Shown piece by piece: positions 1 to 7,841 of a DNA stretch of 64,000 bases (position 1 is the stretch's first letter; each line of letters begins with the position of its first letter). The translations under genes were made by a program, and so were the position numbers. The stretch is from assembly GCF_020857975.1 (NCBI RefSeq), contig NZ_JACWUO010000009.1:62001-126000 (forward strand). Reading direction: 5' to 3'. The notes below the pieces were generated by a model that was not told the DNA's origin, did no database searches, and saw only the letters and a program-made list of their open reading frames with translations. The DNA comes from Stenotrophomonas rhizophila. Its GTDB lineage: Bacteria > Pseudomonadota > Gammaproteobacteria > Xanthomonadales > Xanthomonadaceae.

Positions 1-1
1 G

Positions 2-2341
2 CCGGGGGCCGGGAAAGGCCGGCTGGCGCAAGCGGCAGAGTACGAGCTTTCTGATGATGTCGTAAAAGTAGACCCTGACGAACTCCGCGACTCTCATCCT
101 GAGGTAGAAAATTTCCGCAGGAAGCACCCCTACACCTGGTCTGATCACACTCACAAGGACGCCAGCCTTTGGGCCAAGGAACTCCGGGAAGCGGCGATAG
201 ACGGTCGCAAGAACATCATCATTGACACGACGCTGGGCAACGGCAATGGTGCGGTTGATCTGATCAATGGACTCCGCGGAAAAGGCTACGAGGTTGAGGT
301 TCGTGCGGTGGTAGCGCATCGCATGGAAAGCGAGTTGGGCGTGGATCGGCGCTTTGCCGACAAGCTGGGCGACGAAGGCTACGGCCGCTACGTCCCCGAA
401 GACGTCCGCAACCATGTCTACTCGGCACTCCCCGGCAACCTGGACAAGGTTCATGCCGAAACCGGGATTCCGATCCGTCTCTACAGCCGCGAAGGCGCGG
501 AACTGTACGACAGCCGGACCGACCCGCGTCCACCAGGCCCGGTACTGGAAGCCGAACGCGAGGCGCGGCTGCACAACCCGCGGATCACCCACCTTACCCG
601 CGATGGCTGGCGCGACCAGGCCCGCTGGCACCAGGACCTGCCCGATACCCTCCAGCAGCATCCCCGGGTCGCTCCACCCACCGCCGCGGCGCTGCTCACC
701 GAACGCGGCAACCTGCGGGTGGTGGAAGGCGTGGCCCGCGGAACCGCAGAAGCCACGCGCATCGATCACACCGTCCGGGTGCATCCCAACATGGTCCGCG
801 GCGCCACGGTCGGCGGGATCGCCGCCACGGTCTACGAGGCCGGCACCGAAGGCCGCAAGGTGGCCGACCTGTATGCCCGCGACAATGCGACCGGGGCCGA
901 ATCGGCGCTGCTGAACTTCGGTGCCCGCAGCGTCGGCGGGTGGACCGGCGCGATCGTCGGTGCCAAGGCCGGCACGCTGATCGGCATCGAGTCCGGGCCC
1001 GGGGCGATCGTCACCGGCATCGTCGGCGCCGGGCTCGGTGCATGGGGCGCCGGTGAAGTGGTGGACTGGATCGAGAAGTACCGGATCAACAACCAGCGCG
1101 ATACGTTCGGCAATGTCTGGACCTACGACCCCACCCAGCCCGATGCCGGCTGGACGCGCAGCGCGCGCGAAGTGATCGGTACCGTTGGCACCCAGGTGGA
1201 CCGCCCGATATACGGGGCAACCCAGCACTTCACGGCCGATGCCGGCCTGACCCAGGAACTGAACTACAAGGCTTCCAGCCGGGCGGTGGCACTGCGCCTG
1301 GCCGAGCCCGATGTTCCGGTCGATCCCTACCGCATTGCCGGCGATATCACCGATACACCCAGCCTCTATCCCCGCGCCTGGGAGCGCGATGCCGAACGCG
1401 GCACCTGGCAGCGCGAAGTGGTCCTGCAGAGTTATGACCGCGGTATCCAGCGGACAACGGTGGAAGTGGCCGGTGCGGACAAGGCGGCCGAACTGGACGC
1501 ATATGCGCAGGCCACCGTCGCGCTCAATGCGGCGCGGAGTTCGGCAGCCTATGTCCAGCAGTACGAACAGGCGTACGCGCAGCAGGGCTGGTCGCAGCAC
1601 GGGCCGATCCCCGATGCGGTGGCCTGGACCCGCAGCCATCCGGACCACGTCATGGCATCGGATGGGCGCACCTACCAGCGCACGGCCGAGGGCCAGTGGA
1701 AGCATGACGGGCTGATCTACGACTCCCACGCCGACGGCAATGTGCGGGATGAGTTGAATGCCACCTATGAGCAGATCCGGGCCCGGTACCTGCAGCCGGA
1801 AGCGCCGGCGCCCGACGCGCCAGGGCGAGGCGCCTCGGGACAGCCGCCGCAGATGCACGAGGGGCAAGCGTCGGCCGCACCCGGCCCTGCCGTTGCGCCA
1901 CCGCCCGCGCTGACGCCGATGCAGGCAGGCCATCCCGACCACGCGCTCTACCAGCAGGTCCGTGACGGCGTGGCGGCACTGGACGCCAGGCACGGCCGCG
2001 AGTTCGACGCCAGCAGCGAGCGGATGACCGCCAGCCTGCTGGTGCTGGCCAGAAGCAACGGGCTGGAGCGGGTGGACCATGTGCTGCTCAGCAATGCCAC
2101 TCCCCAGCATCCAGCCGCTCACAATGTATTTGTAGTACAGGGCGAGCCGAACAACCCGGCCCACCAGCGCGCGTTGATGCCCACCGAACAGGCCGTCCAG
2201 ACGCCTGTGGAGGCATCGCTGCACCAGTTGGATGTGGTGGGCCGCGAGCAGCAGCGCCTGCAGGCGCTGCAGGTGGAGCAGCAGGTGCACGACCAGCGCG
2301 AGCAGCAGGGCATCCAGGCGCGTGGCGCCAAGATGGGCTGA
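2..2341 (+). CDS. Zeta-toxin-type T4SS effector with C-terminal XVIPCD (5' end outside window)
   Basis: The frame is open from position 2, so the gene starts left of the window; 779 residues are visible. Residues 1-10 hold an ATP-binding loop (PGAGKGRLAQ), followed by VDPDELRDSHP, IIIDTTLGNG and VPEDVRNHVYSALP, the pattern of zeta toxin/PezT kinases that phosphorylate UDP-N-acetylglucosamine and block wall synthesis. Residues about 303-355 form a Gly/Ala-rich segment. From about residue 639 (HPDHALYQQVRDGVAALD) to the end is an XVIPCD with a Gln-rich tail, the signal recognised by VirD4 of the Xanthomonadales killing T4SS. I infer an antibacterial effector delivered into rival cells. The loop Lys is followed by Gly rather than Ser/Thr. 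A GTG at 308 is internal and would remove the P-loop. Confidence 0.85.
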   Translation, partial: PGAGKGRLAQAAEYELSDDVVKVDPDELRDSHPEVENFRRKHPYTWSDHTHKDASLWAKELREAAIDGRKNIIIDTTLGNGNGAVDLINGLRGKGYEVEVRAVVAHRMESELGVDRRFADKLGDEGYGRYVPEDVRNHVYSALPGNLDKVHAETGIPIRLYSREGAELYDSRTDPRPPGPVLEAEREARLHNPRITHLTRDGWRDQARWHQDLPDTLQQHPRVAPPTAAALLTERGNLRVVEGVARGTAEATRIDHTVRVHPNMVRGATVGGIAATVYEAGTEGRKVADLYARDNATGAESALLNFGARSVGGWTGAIVGAKAGTLIGIESGPGAIVTGIVGAGLGAWGAGEVVDWIEKYRINNQRDTFGNVWTYDPTQPDAGWTRSAREVIGTVGTQVDRPIYGATQHFTADAGLTQELNYKASSRAVALRLAEPDVPVDPYRIAGDITDTPSLYPRAWERDAERGTWQREVVLQSYDRGIQRTTVEVAGADKAAELDAYAQATVALNAARSSAAYVQQYEQAYAQQGWSQHGPIPDAVAWTRSHPDHVMASDGRTYQRTAEGQWKHDGLIYDSHADGNVRDELNATYEQIRARYLQPEAPAPDAPGRGASGQPPQMHEGQASAAPGPAVAPPPALTPMQAGHPDHALYQQVRDGVAALDARHGREFDASSERMTASLLVLARSNGLERVDHVLLSNATPQHPAAHNVFVVQGEPNNPAHQRALMPTEQAVQTPVEASLHQLDVVGREQQRLQALQVEQQVHDQREQQGIQARGAKMG

Positions 2342-2430
2342 AAGCCGGAACCTTGGAAGCCCTTGATGCGACCATCGTGGTCAGCTTCTGACAGTTGGTA
2401 CTGCAAGGCGCAATAGCGTAGGAAGAAGGC

Positions 2431-2766
2431 ATGGCACGAGGTTTGACGACTACCGAGCAGTGTTTCCTGACCTTCATGCTGAAGCGCAGCAGGTGCGGAG
2501 ACGGTTACCTCGACTCCCTGGCGGGCATTACCGTTGAAGAGGCCGACGACGGCGGCATGAAGGGGCTGGTCTTCACATCGGCCAATGAAGCCAGAGTGCT
2601 TGGCGAGGACATCGCCCAGATATGGTTCAACGACATCGACGGCGTGGAAGTGATGGCCACGCTGACCATCGACAACGCGGGCGATCTGTATGAGCTGGAG
2701 GTCTGGAAAGTGGATTTTTCGCCGCTGCTGATGCTGCCTGCGAATCCGGTGGTCATCGCCAGATAG
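2431..2766 (+). CDS. Probable cognate immunity protein (DUF6984-like)
   Basis: A 111-residue soluble protein starts at an ATG behind a GGAAGAAGG-type ribosome site, 89 bases after the effector. It has no signal peptide or membrane segment. The C-terminal motif LYELEVWKVDFSPL, with an internal NDIDGVEVMATLTID stretch, resembles the DUF6984 family as I remember it; that assignment is tentative. A small gene directly after an XVIPCD effector is usually its immunity gene, and a cytoplasmic location suits a kinase that acts in the cytoplasm. Function is inferred from context only. Confidence 0.6.
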   Translation: MARGLTTTEQCFLTFMLKRSRCGDGYLDSLAGITVEEADDGGMKGLVFTSANEARVLGEDIAQIWFNDIDGVEVMATLTIDNAGDLYELEVWKVDFSPLLMLPANPVVIAR

Positions 2767-2775
2767 ATCCGTGCA

Positions 2776-2870
2776 GTAGGCCCGACCCAAGGTCGGACAC
2801 GTTGCGTTCCGGCACCGTGTTGTCCGAGCGTGGCTCGGACCTACGCCGTCCGACCATGGCTCGGACCTAC
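2776..2870. repeat. Cluster of three GTAG-type REP elements
   Basis: One element faces right at 2776-2798 (GTAGGCCCGACCCAAGGTCGG) and two face left at 2822-2844 and 2849-2870 (each ending CTAC on the plus strand). Each is a short inverted repeat headed by GTAG. They fill the gap between the convergent immunity gene and purD and probably form 3'-end hairpins for both. Confidence 0.75.
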
Positions 2871-4147
2871 CCGCGTGCGATCGCGCGCCAGCCGATGTCG
2901 TTGCGGTGGAACTCATGCGCCCAGGTGATCTTCGCCACGCCGGCATAGGCACTGGCCTGTGCATCGGCGACGCTGTCGCCCAGCGCGGCCACGCACAGCA
3001 CGCGGCCGCCGGCGCTGACCACCTGGCCCTGCGCGTCCAGCGCGGTGCCGGCATGGAACACCTTGGCCGCAGCCGGCACCGCCTCCAGCCCGTGGATGAC
3101 CTCGCCGGTGATGGGGGTTTCCGGGTACGGCGCTGCGGCCATCACCACGCCCAGCGAGGGGCGTGGATCCCACTGGGCCTGTACCTGGTGCAGACGTTCG
3201 TCGATGGCGGCCTCCAGCAGATCCACCAGGTCCGACTGCAGGCGCAGCATCACCGGTTGGGTTTCCGGGTCGCCGAAACGCACATTGAACTCGATCACCT
3301 TCGGCGCGCCCTCGGCATCGATCATCAGACCGGCGTAAAGGAAACCGGTGAACGGAATGCCGTCGGCGATCATGCCCTGCACGGTGGGGTTGACCACCTC
3401 GCGCATCACCCGCGCATGCACCGCCTCGGTGACCACCGGGGCCGGCGAGTAGGCGCCCATGCCGCCGGTGTTGGGGCCGGTATCGCCATCGCCCACGCGC
3501 TTGTGGTCCTGCGAGGTGGCCATCGGCAGCGCGGTGGTGCCGTCCACCATCGAGATGAAGCTCGCTTCCTCGCCGTCGAGGAATTCCTCGATCACCACGC
3601 GCGCGCCGGCATCGCCGAACGCATTGCCCGAGAGCATGTCGCGCACCGCGTCCTCGGCTTCGGCCAGGGTCATCGCCACGATCACGCCCTTGCCGGCGGC
3701 CAGGCCGTCGGCCTTGACCACGATCGGCGCGCCCTTCTCGCGCAGGTAGGCCAGCGCCGGTGCCAGTTCGGTGTGCACCGCATAGAACGCGGTGGGGATG
3801 TTGTGGCGGGCCAGGAAGTCCTTGGCGTAGGCCTTGCTGCCTTCCAGCTGGGCGGCAGCGGCGGTGGGCCCGAAGATGCGGTGGCCGGCGGCGCGGAAGC
3901 GGTCGACCACGCCGGCCACCAGCGGCACCTCGGGGCCGACCACGGTCAGCCCGATGCCTTCGGCGGCGACCAGGGCCAGCAGGCCGTCCAGGTCGGTGAC
4001 CTTGACGTCCACGTTGCGGCAGCCCGGCTCGGTCGCGGTACCGGCATTGCCGGGGGCGACGATGACCTCGCTGACCTTCGCGGACTGGGCCAGCTTCCAG
4101 GCCAGGGCGTGTTCGCGGCCGCCGGCGCCGATGACCAGGATCTTCAA
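2867..4147 (-). CDS. purD: Phosphoribosylamine--glycine ligase (GARS)
   Basis: ATP-dependent joining of glycine to phosphoribosylamine, second step of de novo purine synthesis, cytoplasmic. The 426-residue length is normal. The N-terminus has the GARS fingerprint GAGGREHALAWKL (residues 7-19); an ATP-grasp core follows (VVKADGLAAGKGV; FNVRFGDPETQ near residue 290). The start is a TTG, chosen because MKILVIGAGGREHA aligns with the family start and no ATG lies nearby. purH lies about 1.9 kb upstream on the same strand, separated by two lipoprotein genes. Confidence 0.96.
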   Translation of the reverse strand: MKILVIGAGGREHALAWKLAQSAKVSEVIVAPGNAGTATEPGCRNVDVKVTDLDGLLALVAAEGIGLTVVGPEVPLVAGVVDRFRAAGHRIFGPTAAAAQLEGSKAYAKDFLARHNIPTAFYAVHTELAPALAYLREKGAPIVVKADGLAAGKGVIVAMTLAEAEDAVRDMLSGNAFGDAGARVVIEEFLDGEEASFISMVDGTTALPMATSQDHKRVGDGDTGPNTGGMGAYSPAPVVTEAVHARVMREVVNPTVQGMIADGIPFTGFLYAGLMIDAEGAPKVIEFNVRFGDPETQPVMLRLQSDLVDLLEAAIDERLHQVQAQWDPRPSLGVVMAAAPYPETPITGEVIHGLEAVPAAAKVFHAGTALDAQGQVVSAGGRVLCVAALGDSVADAQASAYAGVAKITWAHEFHRNDIGWRAIARG

Positions 4148-4211
4148 TGCAGTTCTCGCGTAAGGGGGGCAGAACGGCGATTTTACGCGGTGCCGGCGGT
4201 GCCTGCATCGG

Positions 4212-4231
4212 CCCCGGCGCAGCGGCCGGGG
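4212..4231 (-). terminator. GC-rich hairpin after the lipoprotein gene
   Basis: CCCCGGC-N6-GCCGGGG lies directly after the stop codon of the lipoprotein gene on the minus strand. There is no clear T run, so it may be a processing or partial-termination hairpin. Confidence 0.35.
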
Positions 4232-5176
4232 TCAGTCCTCGCCGCAGCCTTCGCGCTGCAGATCGCCGGGTACCGGGTAGGTCCGGGTCCGCGGGTCGAA
4301 GATCAGGTGGTCATAGGCGTGGGCCGGGCCGGTGCAGTCCTGGCCGGTGCTGCGTACGGTGAGTGGCCAGTAGCCGTCCACCGCGTCGCTGTCGCCCACG
4401 GTGGTGGTGAAGTCGACATTGAACGCCGCATCGGCGCAGTCATCGGGCGCGTCGTCGCAGTGCGGCGTGGCCAGGTTGTCGACGTGCTCGCGCAGCAGGG
4501 CGACCTCGCGCAGGCGGTCGTTGTGCACGGCCACGTAGGTGCGCGAGCGCTGCGCATGGCCGCGGCCGGAGCCATCGTGGGTGATGCGGAAGGCGTGGCG
4601 CTGTGGACCGAGCCGGTCGATCTGGACCGTACCGGGCGCGCCGTGGCGACCGTACTCGCCGTGCAGGCGCTGGGCGATCACCAGCAGCGGCCGGCCCGGC
4701 GGGCCGAACAAGCCGGCGACGGGGTGGTCCTTGTCCAGCGCGTGTTCTTCGCCATCGCGCAATACATACAGATCGACCCGGCCGGGTTCGACGCTGGCGG
4801 CCTGGTCCAGGGCCTGGCACACCGCCAGCAGGTGCTGCAGGTGGCCGTCGGTGTCGACGGTCCCGCGCGCGCAGACCTGGCGGGTGACCGGGCGCAGCGC
4901 CTGCACGTCGGTGTCGTCCCATTGGTCCTGCCAGGGCGCATCCAGCCGGGCAGCGGCGCCATAGCGGCTGCGCAGGAAGGCCAGCAGGCGCTGCTCGTGG
5001 CTGCCGCCCAGGTGCAGCGTGTCCACTACTTCAGCGGTGCTGTCCAGCACCCGGCGCGGCTTGCCTGGTCCGGGCGTGGGCGTGCGGTCGCCGCAGCCGG
5101 CCAGCAGCGCCGCCAGCAGCAGCGCCGCCGTATACCGGCACCGGCGCTGGAGGGGCGGGTCACTGCGGCGCATCAC
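4232..5176 (-). CDS. Uncharacterised lipoprotein, paralogue of the upstream gene
   Basis: The N-terminus has a charged stretch, a hydrophobic core and the lipobox LLAGC (Cys near residue 28), predicting export and lipid attachment. The mature part aligns by eye with the neighbouring lipoprotein: both share a CxA..LLAVC segment, a VD-YVLR motif, a GTVQ-I strand, a CDD..xDC block, a FN-DF segment and the same C-terminal end LQREGC. The pattern suggests a disulfide-stabilised periplasmic domain. No enzyme motif was recognised. The start could be either of two adjacent ATG codons. Only 13 bases separate it from the upstream paralogue, so the two are probably cotranscribed. Confidence 0.75.
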   Translation of the reverse strand: MMRRSDPPLQRRCRYTAALLLAALLAGCGDRTPTPGPGKPRRVLDSTAEVVDTLHLGGSHEQRLLAFLRSRYGAAARLDAPWQDQWDDTDVQALRPVTRQVCARGTVDTDGHLQHLLAVCQALDQAASVEPGRVDLYVLRDGEEHALDKDHPVAGLFGPPGRPLLVIAQRLHGEYGRHGAPGTVQIDRLGPQRHAFRITHDGSGRGHAQRSRTYVAVHNDRLREVALLREHVDNLATPHCDDAPDDCADAAFNVDFTTTVGDSDAVDGYWPLTVRSTGQDCTGPAHAYDHLIFDPRTRTYPVPGDLQREGCGED

Positions 5177-5189
5177 GGCCGGCGGTACC

Positions 5190-6053
5190 TCACCGGCAGC
5201 CTTCGCGCTGCAGGGACTCGGGGAAGCTGTAGGTCCAGGTTTGGGCGTCCAGGCTGAAGCGATGCTCGCGGCGTACCGGCTTGCCGCCGCACTCGCTGCC
5301 GGTCTCTTCGATCAGCAGCGGCCAGATGCGCGCGCTGCGGTCGCTGTCGTCGAAGCGGTAGGAAAAATCGATATTGAAGACCCGGGTGCGGCAGTCTTCG
5401 GCGAACTCGGCATCGTCGCAGTCGTAGGCCGCGCCGTTGTCGATATGGCTGCGCAGCGAACCGGCATCGACCAGGCCCTTCGGGCCGGGCAGGATCAGCG
5501 TCTGCGTTTCCAGCGAATGGCCCTGGCCGAACCAGCCGCTCTCGCTGCGGAAGCCGTAGAAATCGCTGCCGGCGCGGATGACCTGCACGGTGCCGGGGCG
5601 GCCGCTGCTGCCGTAGGTGCCGCCGGTGAGTTCGGCCACCACCTCGAAGCCTTCGCCGCTGGGGCGCAGCACGTAGAAATCGACGGTGCCCGGGTCGGCG
5701 TGGCCGCCCTCGCTGAGCGCGCCGCACACGGCCAGCAACTGCTGCCAGCTGTCACCACTGACCACCGGCTGTTCGGCGCAGACCTGCCAGTCGGTGGCGC
5801 GGCTGGCGCCGTCCTGGGTCCAGCTGCCCTGCCAGCCCTGCGACAGCGACGCCTCGGCGCCATAGCGTTTGACCAGGAACGCCTGCAGCCGCGCGGTGCG
5901 GCTGACATGGGCGGCCGGTTGCGCCGCCGTCGCCGTCGCCTGTTGTGCGGGCGTGGCGGCCGGGGCCGGTTCGGCGGCCGGCTTGCAGCCGGCCAATGCG
6001 GCGGTGCCGGCGAGGGCCAGCAGGATCAGGGGCGTGCGTGCGATGGCAGACAT
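5190..6053 (-). CDS. Uncharacterised lipoprotein (first of a tandem pair)
   Basis: Starts at the ATG whose product begins MSAIARTPLILLALAG and has the lipobox ALAGC with Cys at about residue 23, followed by an Ala/Pro/Thr-rich linker to about residue 50. The folded part (50-287) carries paired cysteines (VCAEQ, AVCG, YDCDDAEFAEDC, SECG, EGC) matching those in its downstream paralogue. Length is 287 residues. It sits 17 bases after the purH stop on the same strand, so it may be transcribed with purH, but nothing links it to purine synthesis. Function unknown. Confidence 0.75.
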   Translation of the reverse strand: MSAIARTPLILLALAGTAALAGCKPAAEPAPAATPAQQATATAAQPAAHVSRTARLQAFLVKRYGAEASLSQGWQGSWTQDGASRATDWQVCAEQPVVSGDSWQQLLAVCGALSEGGHADPGTVDFYVLRPSGEGFEVVAELTGGTYGSSGRPGTVQVIRAGSDFYGFRSESGWFGQGHSLETQTLILPGPKGLVDAGSLRSHIDNGAAYDCDDAEFAEDCRTRVFNIDFSYRFDDSDRSARIWPLLIEETGSECGGKPVRREHRFSLDAQTWTYSFPESLQREGCR

Positions 6054-6070
6054 CCGTGTCGCTCCAGGGG

Positions 6071-7654
6071 TCAATGACGGAAATGACGTACGCCGGTGAA
6101 CACCATGGCCAGGCCATGCTCGTCGGCGGCGGCGATCACTTCGCTGTCGCGCATCGAACCGCCCGGCTGGATCACCGCCTTGATGCCGGCGGCCGCGGCC
6201 GCGTCGATGCCGTCGCGGAACGGGAAGAATGCATCGGAGGCCATCACCGAACCTTCCACCACCAGGTTGGCGTCGGCGGCCTTGATGCCGGCGATGCGCG
6301 CCGAATAGACCCGGCTCATCTGCCCGGCGCCGACGCCGATGGTGCGGTTGTCCCTGGCGTAGACGATCGCGTTGGACTTGACGAACTTGGCCACCTTCCA
6401 GGCGAACAGCAGGTCGGCGAACTGTTTTTCGGTCGGGGCCAGCTTGCTGACCACCTTCAGTTCGTCGCGCGCCATGCCGCGATTGTCGGCGCTCTGGATC
6501 AGCAGGCCCGAGCCCACCCGCTTGGTGTCGTAGTTGTTGCGGCCCTTGCCATGCGGAATGCGCAGCACGCGCACGTTGGCCTTCTTCTGCGCGTATTCCA
6601 GCGCGGCCGGCTCGAAGTCCGGCGCGATCAGCACCTCGACGAACTGACGGTCCAGGATCACCCGGGCGGTAGCCGCATCCAGCGGTTGGTTGAACGCGAT
6701 GATGCCGCCGAACGCGCTGGTCGGGTCGGTGGCGTAGGCCAGCTCGTAGGCATCGCCGTTGCCGGCACCCACGGCCACGCCGCACGGGTTGGCGTGCTTG
6801 ACGATCACGCAGGCCGGCGCGTCGAACTGGCGCACGCATTCCCACGCGGCATCGGCGTCGGCCAGGTTGTTGTAGCTCAGTTCCTTGCCTTGCAGCTGCT
6901 GGAAGGTCGCCAGCGTGCCCGGCACCGGGTACAGGTCGCGGTAGAACGCGCCGCTCTGGTGCGGGTTCTCGCCGTAGCGCAGGTCCATCACCTTGACGAA
7001 GCTGGAATTCATCTGCGCCGGGAACTCGCTGCGCACCGGCACCGCCGCGTCGCTGGCGGTCACCGCCGACAGGTAGTTGCCGATCGCCGCGTCGTACTGG
7101 GCCACGCGGTTGAAGGCGGCCACCGAGAAGGCGAAGCGCCTGGCGGCCGACAGCTTGCCGTCGTTGGCCTCCAGTTCGGCCAGCAATTCGGCGTACTGCG
7201 CCGGGTCGGTGGCCACCGCCACGCGGGCGAAGTTCTTGGCCGCCGAACGCAGCATTGCCGGGCCGCCGATGTCGATGTTCTCCACCGCGTCTTCCAGCGT
7301 GCAGTCGGCCTTGGCGGTGACCGACTCGAACGGGTACAGGTTCAGCACCAGCAGGTCGATCGCGCCGATGCCGTGTTCGGCCATCACCGCATCATCCAGC
7401 CCGGCGCGGCCCAGCAGGCCACCGTGCACCAGCGGGTGCAGGGTCTTGACCCGGCCGTCCATCATTTCCGGGAAGCCGGTGAGCTCGGCCACGTCCTTGA
7501 CCGCCAGGCCGGCCTCGCGGATCGCCTTGGCGGTGCCGCCGGTGGACAGCAGTTCGACGTTGCGCGCGGCCAGGGCGCGGGCCAGGTCGATCAGGCCGGT
7601 TTTATCGGAGACGGACAGGAGGGCCCGGCGGACGGGCAACAGATCAGCAGTCAT
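6071..7654 (-). CDS. purH: Bifunctional AICAR formyltransferase / IMP cyclohydrolase
   Basis: Carries out the last two steps of IMP synthesis. The N-terminal cyclohydrolase (MGS-like) domain has [15 protein letters not shown] at residues 66-80 and STGGT at 37-41; the C-terminal formyltransferase domain shows [16 protein letters not shown] and a FFPFRDG segment near the C-terminus. The chosen ATG at 7654 gives 527 residues, the normal length; the same frame is open further upstream but without homology. The gene is divergent from the TPR gene that starts at 7842. Related genomes often keep fis, purH and purD close together; here about 8.7 kb separates purH from fis. Confidence 0.96.
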   Translation of the reverse strand: MTADLLPVRRALLSVSDKTGLIDLARALAARNVELLSTGGTAKAIREAGLAVKDVAELTGFPEMMDGRVKTLHPLVHGGLLGRAGLDDAVMAEHGIGAIDLLVLNLYPFESVTAKADCTLEDAVENIDIGGPAMLRSAAKNFARVAVATDPAQYAELLAELEANDGKLSAARRFAFSVAAFNRVAQYDAAIGNYLSAVTASDAAVPVRSEFPAQMNSSFVKVMDLRYGENPHQSGAFYRDLYPVPGTLATFQQLQGKELSYNNLADADAAWECVRQFDAPACVIVKHANPCGVAVGAGNGDAYELAYATDPTSAFGGIIAFNQPLDAATARVILDRQFVEVLIAPDFEPAALEYAQKKANVRVLRIPHGKGRNNYDTKRVGSGLLIQSADNRGMARDELKVVSKLAPTEKQFADLLFAWKVAKFVKSNAIVYARDNRTIGVGAGQMSRVYSARIAGIKAADANLVVEGSVMASDAFFPFRDGIDAAAAAGIKAVIQPGGSMRDSEVIAAADEHGLAMVFTGVRHFRH

Positions 7655-7841
7655 GGGGACAGGGCAATCGGCAGCGGAGCAGGGCCGATATTGTAGGCGG
7701 TGGGGCCCGCTGCCGGGCGCCGCCGGGGCGATATCGCCGTTGGCGGCCCTATTGCCAGCCCGCCGGGCCGCCGACCGGGCCGCCGCAAGTCGGCGGCCCT
7801 GGGGTAGGCTGGGCGCTCTGCCAGGGAGTTGCAGGTTCAGC

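Noticed and set aside
308..310. GTG as the start of the first gene
   Set aside because: The same frame is open back to position 2 and encodes the P-loop and early zeta-toxin motifs, so this GTG is internal.
2906..5257. A 783-codon plus-strand frame across purD and the lipoprotein gene
   Set aside because: Runs antisense through purD and beyond; no motif, typical GC-bias shadow.
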